Of a DNA stretch of 64,000 nt, positions 34,701 to 42,700 are shown piece after piece. Source of the DNA: Taudactylus pleione (taxonomy: Eukaryota > Chordata > Amphibia > Anura > Myobatrachidae); contig JAUIMM010001586.1 of assembly GCA_031769625.1 (NCBI GenBank), forward strand, positions 286,501 through 350,500. The letters are read 5' to 3'. Made by a program: the position numbers and the translations under genes. The notes under the pieces were generated by a model. It searched no databases and was not told the origin of the DNA. It saw nothing but the letters and a program-made list of their open reading frames with translations. The first letter of the stretch is position 1, and each line of letters starts with the position of its first letter.

Positions 34701-37287
34701 TTACATCAGTAGTGGGAAAAATAATGGAAACACTGTTAAAAGAAAGTGGTGGAATATCTCAAATCCAACAATTTATAGGATCCCAAACAGCATGGATTTA
34801 CTCAGGGGAGATCATGCCAAACAAATCTTATTGACTTTTTTGACTGTGTGACAAAAGTAATAGATCAAGGGGAGCCGTAGATGTAGCTTATCTAGACTTT
34901 AGTAAGGCTTTTGTCACTGTCCCACATCGCAGAATGATAAACAAACTGGAAAGCTTGGGGTTGGATTCTATGACTGTTGAATGGATAAGATCTTGGTTGC
35001 AGAATAGGAAACAGAGAGTTGTAGTAAATATTGTGTATTCACGGGAGGGAAAGGTAACCAGTGGAGTACCCCAGGGATCAGTACTTGGGCCAATGCTTTT
35101 TAATATCTATGTTGGTGATATTACAAATAATATTAAATGGAAAGTATGCCTTTTTGCAGATGACACAAATGTATGCAACAGGGTAGACACACCAGGAGGG
35201 GTAAAACAAATGACTGAGGATCTGGGTAGACTAGAGGAATGGGCAAAAACATGGCAACTACAGTTTAATGTCAAAAATGCAAAATCATGCACTTGGGTCT
35301 CAATAACCTAAAGGCTAAATATAGTATCAAGGACACTGTAATGGAAAAAACAGAGGAGGAAAGGGATTTAGGAGTCACCATTTCAAATGACTTAAAGGAA
35401 GGCAAGCAATGCACCAAAGCATTGAGGAAGGCATGTCAGATGTGATAATACCACTGTATAGGTCACTGGTACGACCTCATCTAGAATACTGTGTTCAGTT
35501 CTGGAGGCCACATCTCCAGAAGGATATAGATAGACACATTAGAGATGGTACAAAGAAGAGCAACTAAAATGGTGCATGGCCTACAGCACAGAACTTACCC
35601 AGAAAGACTAAAAGATCTTAATATATATAGTTTGGAACAGAGAAGGGCTTTGATAGAAACTTTCTAATACATGAAGGGTTTTAACAAGGGACAGGAGGGA
35701 AGCGATCTTCAAAGGAAGAGATGTACAAGAACATGAGGACATGCACTGAGACTGGAGGGTGGTAGGCTCAGAGGAAATTTGAGGAAAAATTACTTCACAG
35801 TAAGGGTAGTGGATAAGTGGAATAGCCTCCCATCAGAGGTGGTTGAAGCTAAAACGGTGGAACAATTTAAACATGCTTGGGATAGGCATAAGATTATTTT
35901 TAAGACATAAGGAGCAATAGGGTTGAAGTTGCCTAAAGGATACATGAAAAGGGGCAGACTAGATGGGTCAAGTGGTTCCTATCTGCTGACAAATACTATG
36001 TTTATATGCTTCTATGTAACCCTTTTTTGGGGAAGAGTATCAAACTTTGGAGAGAGATAAATTGGAGAGAGGATTAAGAACCAACCAATCAGCTCCAAAC
36101 TGTGTTTGAAAAATGACAGTTAGGAACTGTTTGGTTAGTACTTGAGCTCTCTCCACTTTATCTCTCTCCAAGGGTTGATACATCTTCCCCTAAATACTAA
36201 ATGCTCTTACACCCAGCACATACTGTAATACAGCAAATTCAAGACAACCTACGGTCAAACTTACAAATGCATTTGCGAATGTTTCAGCATTTTATTTGAA
36301 ATGATGCAATAAAGGCAATGAGTCATTTCTGTCTCTTATCGGCAGTTATAACAACAAAATGGGCAAGAAAATAATATTACATGCATCAGTTTTCGGTGAG
36401 CTACCGGTCAAATCATATACACACGTGTGGAGGATTTGGTGTGTGTAGATATGTTACAATATTTCTAGAGGCATGGAAAAATACTATCCAGTATGGTAAC
36501 ATGAAGTAGCAACAACATTTGGCAAAATGTATAATCAAGAAAATTTCCATGGTAACAATAAGAAATCTCAACGCTTTAATCACTGAATATTTTATAAGGC
36601 GGCTTCTAATACACAAATCAAATCATTGTCTAGTGACTCACTGTATTTTTTACATTTAGTTTAACGTAAGAAATAAAAATATTAATCAATTTAGCTCAGT
36701 TATCAGGTTGCATCAATAAAACAACAGCCACAGCAAAAAAAAAGCAAACAAAAAAAACAAAACAAAAAATCTCAAAAACAGAGCCTCCGACAATACCATC
36801 TGGAGCAGCATTCATAAAACATCTTCTGAGGGTGGCTAGGCAGTACATTACTTTGTGTAACAACTGAAACTCCAAAAACTCACCCGTTGTGGTAATTTCT
36901 AGTGATTTTATGCAGCTAGTTGCATCTGGTGAGCACTCGCGTGACATACCAGGGCAGTCGTTAGTATCGTTGGAGGAACAATGAAGACATGATAATGATC
37001 TTCCTGTAGAAAATAAATACATACATAAACAGGACTTCAGTTTCAAGTCACTAATATATCAGAAACAGTGGTCTGATGTAAATGTTGTGATAGAAGGAAA
37101 GTTGAGCAAATTTTTGAATGTAACATGCTATAATGTGGTCGCAATACTGTGCGATAAGTTATAAGTACTGCTGTAATATAGAAAAATTAATATTTGCTTT
37201 ACAAAACATAAACAAGTAAAAAACTAAATTCTGACCTGTAGTGAGAAAACCAAGTAAAAGGATGAGGACACTTTGCAATTGTTTCAT
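11399..37287 (-). CDS. Phospholipase A2 inhibitor gamma-like / Ly6-uPAR two-domain secreted protein (gene span, five exons)
   Basis: Joining 37287-37236, 37003-36884, 28600-28442, 14659-14513 and 11526-11399 gives 606 nt, or 201 codons plus a stop. Every junction is phase 1 with AG acceptors and GT donors. The product has a hydrophobic signal peptide and two cysteine-rich three-finger domains. Domain 1 ends in the Ly6 signature CCNTDNCN; domain 2 starts LLCPVC and contains [10 protein letters not shown]. Known members of this family (about 200 residues) are secreted and bind phospholipase A2; amphibian members are numerous and mostly uncharacterised. Function here is inference from family resemblance. 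Introns of 232, 8283, 13782 and 2986 bp hold most transposons between 11.5 and 37 kb. The last exon is the least certain part. No stop or frameshift was seen, so the gene may be functional. Confidence 0.72.
11690..12520. other. Unassigned repeat-like stretch beside the Tc1 copy
   Basis: Contains the self-complementary GTAGAAATGCGGTCAAGCC with GGGCTTGACCGCATTTCT (11988-12037) and the hammerhead-like motif at 12225. Likely a Penelope-type flank. No gene. Confidence 0.4.
12225..12262 (+). ncRNA. Degenerate hammerhead-like motif
   Basis: CCTGAGGACGGGG contains an exact CUGANGA box. It is followed by CTCC and AAAATGTTG, where GAAA has become AAAA. It is followed by TTAATAAAATAAG, a common Penelope-type end. 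Confidence 0.3.
12522..12603. repeat. Microsatellite (CT)n then (TA)n
   Basis: (CT)n 12522-12558 and (TA)n 12571-12603. The latter is the target of Tc1 copy 1. Confidence 0.97.
12604..14101 (+). mobile_element. Tc1/mariner-like transposon, copy 1 (IR/DR type)
   Basis: The element starts CAGTCAGGTCCATAAA and ends with its inverted copy. TA target duplications lie at 12602-12603 and 14102-14103. The inverted repeats are long, about 220 bp each side, with inner copies of AAGGGGCCAAAAGTAATGGG, as in IR/DR Tc1 elements. It sits at the end of a (CT)n(TA)n microsatellite. At 1498 bp it is about 110 bp shorter than copies 2 and 3 because of an internal transposase deletion. Confidence 0.93.
12945..13709 (+). 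pseudogene. Tc1-like transposase, internally deleted but in one open frame
   Basis: The 254-residue frame has an N-terminal helix-turn-helix ([20 protein letters not shown]), a KRPGRP linker and the DDE catalytic acids in [17 protein letters not shown] and [10 protein letters not shown]. Compared with copy 3 it lacks the 50-odd residues containing [15 protein letters not shown] between the first and second catalytic aspartates, so it should be inactive. The deletion falls where REGKELLM joins HAHIQSNAS. Confidence 0.88.
14513..14659 (-). CDS. PLIg-like gene exon 4 (first half of three-finger domain 2)
   Basis: The 147-nt exon lies behind a textbook polypyrimidine acceptor (CTTTTTTTTTTCAG) and ends at a GGTACTG donor. 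It encodes [16 protein letters not shown], then [18 protein letters not shown] and [15 protein letters not shown]. The LLCPVC start and the C-x-G-x3-ECID segment are what the second domain of PLA2-inhibitor-gamma proteins looks like. An N-x-T glycosylation sequon (NET) is present. Confidence 0.78.
15280..15878. mobile_element. Hairpin-rich MITE, distant subfamily (599 bp)
   Basis: It shares the ends (GGGCCTGATTCAGAGC) and a TCA duplication (15277-15279, 15879-15881) with the other copies, but the inner hairpins differ. An example is CTGAACTGCTCGCAGTG paired with CACTGCGAGCAGTTCAG. Confidence 0.85.
16501..18625. mobile_element. CAGGG-type hAT MITE carrying a 24-bp minisatellite
   Basis: The ends CAGGGGTGTATC and, inverted, CAGGGTCGTATC are flanked by perfect 8-bp duplications CTAGTAAC at 16493-16500 and 18626-18633. 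The inverted Penelope-like copy at 22719-22726 holds a single GTTACTAG, the empty site. Interior: the minisatellite, then a GC-rich stretch with CACGCGCGCC and a MITE-like 3' part. No transposase. Confidence 0.92.
16600..18265. repeat. 24-bp minisatellite, CCCAGCCATCCCTCTTCTGTG units
   Basis: About 70 units of 24 bp with 18-30 bp variants alternate CCATCTCTC and CCATCCCTC, and GTGCCCCCC and GTGACCCCC. This suggests higher-order units. Since 24 is a multiple of 3, frames stay open on both strands (PSHLSSVP and MAGGHRRG repeats). These are not proteins. Confidence 0.95.
19118..19152 (+). ncRNA. Degenerate hammerhead-like motif
   Basis: CTTGACAAA precedes a stem AGTCC/GGACT (19129-19143) and GAAACGTCG. 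The stem and GAAAC box match hammerhead layout; the CUGANGA box does not. Confidence 0.3.
19553..19593. repeat. (TA)n microsatellite
   Basis: AT-only dinucleotide run beside the foldback element at 19594, with a second run at 19751-19789. Confidence 0.95.
19594..19752. mobile_element. Foldback element inside an (AT)n tract
   Basis: GGCTTACCATATCATCCCTT and TAAACTGAGACACTCATGAA pair with TTCATGAGTGTCCCGGTTTA and AGTATGGTAAGGC. It is flanked on both sides by (TA)n, so a TA duplication cannot be distinguished. Confidence 0.75.
20113..20810 (-). pseudogene. Penelope-like C-terminal GIY-YIG endonuclease remnant (left copy)
   Basis: Two overlapping frames encode [52 protein letters not shown] and [11 protein letters not shown], the zinc-ligand linker and GIY-YIG nuclease region of Penelope-like elements. 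The canonical Y-I-G-K-T is changed to Y-I-L-D-K-T here. A frameshift near 20460 splits it. Confidence 0.75.
21245..22505 (+). pseudogene. Penelope-like reverse transcriptase plus GIY-YIG endonuclease, broken
   Basis: RT motif A is present as [19 protein letters not shown] poly-A/T slip near 21440 breaks the frame. Then come [16 protein letters not shown] and motif C as SRFIDENFF, where the second catalytic aspartate of FIDD is glutamate. Next are LNFLDVTI and [18 protein letters not shown]. Further frames give [16 protein letters not shown] and [20 protein letters not shown], a good GIY-YIG core. Several frameshifts and the D-to-E change make it dead. Confidence 0.8.
23561..23600 (+). ncRNA. 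Hammerhead-ribozyme-like motif in Penelope-type repeat
   Basis: CATGATTA (near CUGAUGA) is followed by a perfect stem II hairpin GGTGTACATACACC (23571-23584) and then GAAAC (23585-23589). Penelope-like elements are known to carry hammerhead ribozymes. The first core box is off consensus, so activity is doubtful. The inverted copy at 20005-20045 has lost the G of GAAA. Confidence 0.4.
23872..23914. repeat. (AT)n(GT)n(AT)n microsatellite
   Basis: Short AT runs that hold the insertion site of Tc1 copy 2. Confidence 0.95.
23915..25526 (-). mobile_element. Tc1/mariner-like transposon, copy 2 (minus strand)
   Basis: This copy shares the TIR and IR/DR layout of copy 1, with TA duplications at 23913-23914 and 25527-25528, and was inserted into an (AT)n tract. 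The left end reads CAGTGTGGTGCATAAA, two changes from the right end. Length is 1612 bp. Confidence 0.92.
24307..25193 (-). pseudogene. Tc1-like transposase, frameshifted
   Basis: The frame from 25193 carries the helix-turn-helix, the KRPGRARK linker and [10 protein letters not shown] where copy 3 has LWTDETKI, so the first catalytic motif falls in a shifted frame. Reading resumes in another frame with [20 protein letters not shown] and [12 protein letters not shown]. Another break follows before the PDLNPI segment. At least two frameshifts make it non-functional. Confidence 0.85.
25829..27865. mobile_element. 2-kb foldback element with GGGGTAAATTTACTAAAAATCG ends
   Basis: The left end GGGGTAAATTTACTAAAAA and right end TTTTTAGTAAATTTACCCC are perfect inverted repeats. 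Next to both lie short GAGTTT-rich tracts. Inner arms 26190-26330 and 27345-27510 are also inverted copies (CAGTCCTGGTT, GGTTCCACCTTAA). No transposase was seen and the target duplication is unclear. A partial relative lies at 4620-5350. Confidence 0.8.
28442..28600 (-). CDS. PLIg-like gene exon 3 (second half of three-finger domain 1)
   Basis: The 159-nt exon follows a T-rich tract and a TTTTAAAAG acceptor and ends at a consensus GGTAAGTG donor. It encodes [16 protein letters not shown], a basic NQQRRVINK stretch and the terminal signature [14 protein letters not shown]. The CC-x4-CN pattern closes a three-finger fold, so exons 2 and 3 together form one complete domain. The frame is open throughout. 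Confidence 0.8.
28823..29008. mobile_element. Short MITE with GGGGGAGATGTATCAA ends
   Basis: GGGGGAGATGTATCAATCAA pairs with TTTGATACACCCCCATCTCC about 180 bp on. Inner ATTTATCAAGCA and TTGGCTGAAATAGG have the same layout as 11137-11310. Confidence 0.75.
29272..29892. repeat. Inverted repeat with ~70-bp arms
   Basis: AACGGGTGGTTCAATAAGCG through GGGACTGTCCCT (29275-29342) is repeated inverted at 29818-29886 with few differences. The loop contains AACAGAAACGTTGTCC and ends like Penelope-type repeats. The minus-strand open frames (29519-29903) follow from it and look spurious. Confidence 0.8.
30100..30860. other. Intronic sequence, nothing recognised
   Basis: AT-rich unique-looking sequence in intron 2 of the PLIg-like gene, apart from short CGATATATCG-type palindromes near 30100-30150. 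Confidence 0.5.
30865..31450. repeat. Direct repeat of ~95 bp
   Basis: GCATTCAGTTATGGGG, GGGGGCAGTTGGCTGA and TTTACAAAGTGTAGAAACAT occur at 30865-30957 and again at 31352-31449. The second copy has a 25-bp insert. Otherwise the stretch is AT-rich intron of the PLIg-like gene. Confidence 0.75.
31560..32111. mobile_element. MITE with GGGRTGTAGT ends and CCCTAACC-rich core
   Basis: The ends GGGGTGTAGT and, inverted, GGGATGTAGT are flanked by ACTCTTA at 31553-31559 and 32112-32118. The core (31660-31930) is a degenerate CCTAACCCTAACCTCCC repeat. The minus-strand open frame inside is not a gene. The right duplication was later hit by the MITE at 32119. Confidence 0.72.
32119..32691. mobile_element. 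MITE with GGGCCATATTCAAT ends
   Basis: The 573-bp element has ends GGGCCATATTCAAT and, inverted, GGGTCATATTCAAT, with TTA duplications (32116-32118, 32692-32694). It has the same 3-bp signature as the hairpin family but different sequence. Confidence 0.85.
32706..33351 (+). pseudogene. LINE apurinic-type endonuclease domain
   Basis: The open frame contains [70 protein letters not shown] and [23 protein letters not shown] and SDH are the active-site motifs of LINE endonucleases. The N-terminal catalytic Asn/Glu segment before 32706 is missing. Confidence 0.87.
33925..34473. mobile_element. Hairpin-chain MITE, copy in the LINE (549 bp)
   Basis: The ends GGGCCTGATTCAGA and, inverted, GGCCCTCATTCAGA are flanked by TTA on both sides (33922-33924, 34474-34476). 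The body is about twelve back-to-back perfect or near-perfect hairpins: 33937-33974, 33990-34027, 34039-34063, 34075-34120, 34148-34180, 34190-34219, 34220-34252, 34253-34291, 34303-34336, 34345-34387, 34384-34401 and 34431-34461. The 3-bp duplication suggests a PIF/Harbinger-type mobiliser. It has no coding potential. Confidence 0.92.
34500..35310 (+). pseudogene. LINE reverse transcriptase domain
   Basis: The pieces are [63 protein letters not shown] coding at about 34875 in another frame, [17 protein letters not shown] and [15 protein letters not shown] is the RT catalytic motif. At least two frameshifts (near 34740 and 34870) are present. Confidence 0.88.
36031..36193. mobile_element. Short MITE with GGGGAAGAKTRTCAA ends
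   Basis: GGGGAAGAGTATCAAACTTT pairs with GGGTTGATACATCTTCCCC. GAGAGAGATAAATTGGAGAG pairs with CTCTCCACTTTATCTCTCTC. It lies just past the 3' end of the LINE. Confidence 0.75.
36884..37003 (-). CDS. PLIg-like gene exon 2 (first half of three-finger domain 1)
   Basis: The 120-nt exon follows a TTTTCTACAG acceptor and ends at a strong GGTGAGTTT donor. It reads [16 protein letters not shown], then [17 protein letters not shown]. The cysteine spacing (C-x2-C-x7-C-x6-C-x6-C) is the typical first half of a Ly6/uPAR finger. It joins exons 1 and 3 in phase 1. Confidence 0.8.
37236..37287 (-). CDS. PLIg-like gene exon 1 (signal peptide)
   Basis: The first exon starts at the ATG at 37287 and encodes [18 protein letters not shown], a lysine followed by a leucine-rich hydrophobic core, as expected of a secretory signal peptide. 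It ends one base into the glycine codon before a GTCAGA donor at 37235. This is a usable but weak donor. Ly6/uPAR genes typically have a short first coding exon ending in phase 1. Confidence 0.75.
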
Positions 37288-37340
37288 GTTGACTGAAGGT
37301 AGGTTTTTCCTTACTTAAAACTTTAAACCAACAAGATGTT

Positions 37341-37380
37341 GCTTTTATTTGGGGGAGGGCACTTGGCTGGTAACGTCACA
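37341..37380 (-). promoter_or_regulatory. Possible core promoter of the PLIg-like gene
   Basis: On the minus strand a TATA-like AAATAAAAGC (37350-37341) lies about 55 bases before the ATG. That would place transcription start near 37315 with a 5' leader of about 30 nt. A TGACGT half-CRE lies just upstream (37371-37380). This is position and motif evidence only. Confidence 0.3.
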
Positions 37381-37904
37381 AAACATTTCAAATTAATCTT
37401 GATTTTAATCCTCACATGAATAGCCTGGCATGGGTTTTGTTGGCACTGCCAAACCTGTAAGTTAAAAAAAAATCATAAGTAGCATAAATACAGTATAATA
37501 TTAGTTTACATCATGAGTTATTCAAACTGTAAAAGGAAGGAAAAATCTATCTTTATTTTCACGATTTTGTTGTTCTATGAGTATTATGTTTATCGTCATG
37601 CTATAAATTGTTCTGCAAAAACCACTTTTACGTTATTTTTGTTTAATAACAGACTGTTATACTTTTAGTATTTGCACAAAGGCAGACACACTGGTGCTCA
37701 CTGGAGTTATAATCTCAAGCAATGTTTATAATAAAAATCAAAATAGAAATTAAATTAAATAAAATGACACTGCAAAACTGTAGATATACAGAACTCAACA
37801 CAAAGTATATACAGTATACCGTCTGTATTAATATAAATGTGTTCTATCATTGGTATTGTATTGGCAGGTCACACTCAAGGATTCCTGCTATATGTAGTGT
37901 ACTC

Positions 37905-38217
37905 TATGGTCGGTATCCAATTAGCCCTTATATTTTTTTGGGGGCGAAAAACGGGGATTTTTCATTGGTAATTCAACTTTTGTGCAGATATTTTTATCAC
38001 CGTATCCTATTGGTTCTGGGAACATAAGTTCACGGACCCTATGTGTTCTCGCCATAGTGATGACGAAAACACGCCACTTTCGGGAATTATTTTTCAGGAC
38101 ACATCAGGTCCCGAAAAAAAATCCCTGATAAGTGTCGGCGTCGGGCCAAACTTCGGGGCAAAATGTTTAGCCTCAGGGGATCCATTAGCGTCCGAATAGT
38201 GTTTAGAGCTAATTGGA
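37905..38217. mobile_element. MITE with CGGTATCCAATTAG ends
   Basis: A perfect 14-bp inverted repeat, CGGTATCCAATTAG at 37910 and CTAATTGGATACCG ending near 38214, encloses 300 bp with CGAAAAACGGGG and CCCGAAAAAAAATCC arms. Confidence 0.7.
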
Positions 38218-38229
38218 TACCGCTCTATA

Positions 38230-39340
38230 TCATATATATCTATAAAAGTAACTCAAAGAATGTTTTCTCCTCTACTACTTTTCTCTTTATTAACAATGTA
38301 ATTTATCACTTAAAATAAATTAATGTCTACACTGTTAAAAGAACAATGAGAGTTCCAAGCACATGTTGCTCACACAGGCTTTTCCAAAATGACACATTTA
38401 TGCCAACATGACCTGATACTTCCAGGTTAAAAGTGGAATGTTTACTGACACCTCCAATTTCCCCCAGGCCTGATTATTTCATAATGACAAGCCTTCCCAT
38501 ACAATACATAGCCACTCACTGCAGGATTCCCATTTCACTGCTACTGTGATAACTGGGGGGGAAAACATGTGAAGCTGGGACAAAACAGGTCCCGGAGCTC
38601 TTAATTATTAATAATAATAATAAAAATAATTTTATTTATATAGTGTTTTTCTCCAGCAGGACTCAAAGTCCCTTTACTAGCATGAAAAGCATAACATGGA
38701 GGTTTGGTATTACAGCAAAAAGAAAACAAAGCAAAAAAAAACAATGAACATTGGGGGTGATTTAGTAGTGTACAGATTTGCAAAGCTGCACACAGGCAGC
38801 TTTGCAATTCCATCCTTGCTATTATATTAATGCAGCAGCAGGAGTCATGCCTCCTACATGCATTAATGATCCGACCTGCGTCCATGGACGTAGCATCGAA
38901 CCCTCTGCATGATCCCTGGCCAGTTGAGTGACCACGAGGTCACGCAGGCCGGCCATTGCAGAAGAGGGAAAAAGGTAATGAAATCACCATCAGCCAATGG
39001 AGATCCTGACTTCTTCACTCCCTACAAATGGCGATGACATGCCTCCGTTTTGTGAAACTGAGGTTATCGCTGCCACCAAACGGCAGCGGACTGTCGATCA
39101 CTGATAGTCTGCTGCCACTCTGCAAGCAAACACATAGGACTCATACTGCACATGCTCAGCACGGGTCCTGTGACTGAGCAGATTCCCGACCAATGGGGGC
39201 TAATGTGTTTGTTTTTCCTGTCGGGTTTCAGATGCACCCAGAGCGTCAGGGGCTGAGGCAGGTCAGAGGCACCCACAGCGTCAGGGGCTGAGGTAGGTCA
39301 GATGCACCCTCAGTGTCTGGGGCATGTGTCTCGACTATTT
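38230..39340. other. Upstream of the PLIg-like gene, no gene seen
   Basis: Holds an (AAT)n-linked LINE-tail-like piece (38600-38700, TTATTTATATAGTGTTTTTC) and TCAGGGGCTGAGG duplicates (39240-39300). No supported coding. Confidence 0.45.
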
Positions 39341-39344
39341 TTGT

Positions 39345-39860
39345 GTCAACCATATTTGTGGCAACCTTTTGACGAAACCGTAACCCTAAAAATAATACTA
39401 ATAATATAATAATGTGTCGACCATTTTTGTGTCGACCTTTTGACCAAACCCCAACGCTAAAAATAATTTTTAAAACAACACGCGTCGACAATTATTGTGT
39501 TGGAGTTTTTTCGGTGTCGACCATTTTTCGGGTCAACCTTTTGATGAAACCTGAAACTGTAAATAAAATATATATACTGTATAAAAAAACAATGCCATGT
39601 CGACCATTTATTTGTTAATTTTTAACAATAATAACAAAATTTGAGCATTTATGTGCCACCCTTTTGATCAAAAACCCTAACCTGAAAAATGATAATAAAA
39701 ACAGTACGTGTCAACCATTTTTGTGTCAACAATTTTTTGGTATTGACCAGTTTTGTCTCAACCTTTTGACCAAACCCTAACTGTTAAAATATATAAAATA
39801 AAAAAACAATTGTGTCGACCATTTCTTTGTCAACCTTTTGACTAAACCTTAACCCTAATA
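39345..39860. repeat. Tandem repeat, GTGTCGACCATTTTTGTGTC units
   Basis: About six diverged units of 70-110 bp contain GTCGACCATTTTTGTG, ACCTTTTGACCAAACC and TAACCCTAAAAATAAT. Related strings occur inverted at 10800-11060 and once at 42715-42790, so this is a dispersed family. Confidence 0.8.
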
Positions 39861-40783
39861 ATAAGAATACTGTAACAACAATGAAAAACCCAGGGGCTGG
39901 TTGTGCTTTAAGGGGGGATGGGGGGAGGAATGCATATTTTTTATTTTTACACTTGTACACTATACATTTTTTAAACACAGATGCATGGATGGATCTCACT
40001 GATCCATCTATGTATCTGTCACTTATTGAATTTTTATTATCATACAATAGCTGCTTGCAGCATGGATCGTACTGATCCACGCATGCATCTGTGATTTGTT
40101 TCTTTACACTGAATCTTGGAGCATGGATCTCCCTGATCTGTGCTGCAAGCAGCTGTCTGCTATTGCGTACGATCTAATGATATGAAAATCTTTAAATCGT
40201 GCACGATAGATCTTATGTCACGTACTGTTTTTTACTCCATTTTGTGTACTGGAGCTGCCCAGAAGAGTTCAAGGGAAATTGTTGACATTGTTTGCAGTTC
40301 GTCTAGTGTGTAGGCACCATAAGACGAGATGAATTCCTGTTCACTACTGTTGGGGTACTGTGTTGAACTCACTACATTACTGTATTCACAACAAGCCTTA
40401 CTGTACCTTGCCATGACAAATGCACGTGGTGGGTCTCAGATGCACTTAAAGGATGAAATAATTACACACAAAGACCAATTTTAAAAAGTAATGACAATGC
40501 TTTTACATAATAAGGTACAACATAATGTACTGTATGCATATGCAGTTAATCACATGTTTTTAATACATGCTTTTAGCTACGATATGAATACAAAATGGCT
40601 GCTGTATCAGAAAAATACTTGCCTACATTTAGAGAGAAAGGGAAGGCCTTATGGTCTCTAGGTCTAAGGGCTATTAAACAAGTGTGGCCAACTGCAAATA
40701 CTGTAGCACCAAAAAATTATTGTACAGTAAACTTTTTTACAAACTGAAAAAAATGGAAACATAGCTACAGTAGTGTACAACAC

Positions 40784-41807
40784 CAGGGCCATAACTAAGG
40801 GGGCTAAAGGGGGCACAAGACCCGGGTGCCAGATTTGAGGGGATGCCAGGGAGAGGCTGCCGGTAGGCTAGATTGCTGCTCTTGTGGGTTTGGAGCCGCA
40901 TCCCAGTCTTGAGAGGCACAGAGACACCGTCAGTCTATTGTGGTGCCGGTCGCAAGTCAATCAGTGCTCGTGGACCAGCAGCCAATCAGCAGAGGCTGCC
41001 GGTCCATGAGCTCCAATTGGTTCATGAGCGGTGCCACATTACAATGATGGCAGTACTGACAGTCCCTCAGCGCATGGCAGCCCCGTCCCGTGCCACACCG
41101 AGTTCACCCACCGCATGACCTTGGCAGGTAAGAGAAGGGAGATGGGGCCGTATTGTGGCTTAATGTAAAAGAGGCCTTACTGTGGCATAATGTGTAAAGA
41201 GCCTTACTGTGGCATAATGTAAAGGGGCCTTACTGTGGCATAATGTATATGGGGCATTCTTGTGGCATAAATGTATAAGATGCATTACTGTGGCTTAATG
41301 TATAAGGGGAATTACTGTGGCATAATGTGTTGTAAGGGGCATTACTGTGTTGCATAATGTGTTGTAAGGGACATTACTGTGGCATAATGTGTTATAAGGG
41401 ACATTACTGTGGCATAATGTATATGGGGCATTCTTGTGGCACAAATGTATAAGGGACATTACTGTGGCATTATATATAAGGGGCATTACTGTGGCTTAGG
41501 GAATAAGGGGCATTAATGTGGCAGAATGTGTTGTAATGGGCAATACTATGACATAATGTGCTGTAAGAGGCATTACTGTGGCATAATGTGTTGTAAGAGG
41601 CATTACTGTGTTGCATAATGTGTTGTAAGGGACATTGCTATGGCCTAATGTGTTATAAGGGACATTACTGTGTGGCATAATGTGTTATAAGGCGAATTAC
41701 TGTGTCATAAAACCACACACCCTTTTCGACCTCTACGTTGTATTTTTTTTGTGTGGGGGTAAATTATGGCCTTGCCCCGGGTGACAAAAATCCTAGTTTC
41801 GGCTCTG
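40784..41807. mobile_element. hAT-type MITE with CAGGGCC ends and internal minisatellite
   Basis: The ends CAGGGCCATAACTAAGG and, inverted, CAGAGCCGAAACTAGG are flanked by ACAACAC on both sides. The middle is a TGTGGCATAATGT array. It resembles the 16501-18625 element in design: CAGGG ends, a tandem array and no gene. Confidence 0.75.
41150..41705. repeat. Minisatellite, GGCATTACTGTGGCATAATGT units
   Basis: About 15 units of roughly 30-41 bp, with inserts such as GTGTTGTAAGG. The minus-strand frames across it (MPLTTHYAT repeats) are artefacts. Confidence 0.9.
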
Positions 41808-42494
41808 ACAACACAGCTGAAGGTTTAAAACATCTGCACTCTTTTTGGTAAAAAGCTGTATGGCCCACAGTGCCATACTGTATGCAGATCAGGATACAGT
41901 ACTTTTGCCAATGGTCACTGCATGATGACGACTAGAAAAAGTAAACAAAAATGATTATTGTACAGTAAGTAGGTCAGACAATATACAGTAGTGTACAGTA
42001 AGTAGGTCAGACAATATACAGTAGTGTACAGTAAATTAAAACCACATTCAGTGTTATTGTTTTACTGTATACAGTACAGTAAGAATCTACTGTATACTGT
42101 ACAGTACTGCAGTTTTTTTCAGTAAGTCTTTACTTAACAACTGTATTACATTGACATTAGCATGCATTGAAACTGTTAATAATTTCCATTTACTATATAC
42201 AGTATTTACAGTAGAACCACCTACAGTACTGTATAGTTCTTCAATGCAGCTACTGGATAACTGCCAACAATTCCTCTTCCTTCTCCAGCCCAACAAACAA
42301 CTGTCCACTTTACCAGAATACTCAGTATGGATGTTCCAAAGTTCAGTGCATGGTGGGAAAAAAAATGAAAATAAAAATAGGTTGTTAACTTGTTACAAGT
42401 ACAATACACTACGGTTCATAACATTTCCTCTGCTACTTTATGTACAGTACAACACTATCAGATTCCGGCATCCCAAAGGTACTGTAAGTATAGT

Positions 42495-42700
42495 ATACGG
42501 GTTAATGTTAGGGTTAGGCCGGGGATGGGGGGGTGTAGGTTTAGGGACCTCCTGGGCTGGGTTAGGGTTAGGTACGGACCAGGGAGGGTTAGGGTTAGGC
42601 ACTAGGAGGGAGTGTGGGTTAGGCATTAGAAGGGGTGGTTAGGGTCAGGTACCAGGAAGGAGGTTTAGGGTTAGGCACCAAGGGGAAGGTTAGGATAAAG
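42495..42700. repeat. TTAGGGTTAGG-rich minisatellite
   Basis: Degenerate units of about 25-35 bp (TTAGGGTTAGGCAC, TAGGAGGGAG) encode repetitive short frames on both strands. It belongs to the same dispersed family as 10685, 31660 and 46140. Confidence 0.7.

Larger units (their letters stand above)
32700..36012 (+). mobile_element. CR1/L2-clade LINE, 5'-truncated and interrupted
   Basis: The layout is endonuclease, then reverse transcriptase, then a 3' end with GACTAGATGGGTCAAGTGG and TATGTTTATATGCTTCTATG, as in CR1-like LINEs. It starts mid-endonuclease next to two MITEs and is split by the hairpin MITE at 33925-34473. Multiple stops and frameshifts mean it is inactive. It lies inside intron 2 of the PLIg-like gene, antisense to it. 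Confidence 0.88.

Noticed and set aside
41295..41678. Minus-strand frames rich in MPLTTHYAT
   Set aside because: Translation of a minisatellite.
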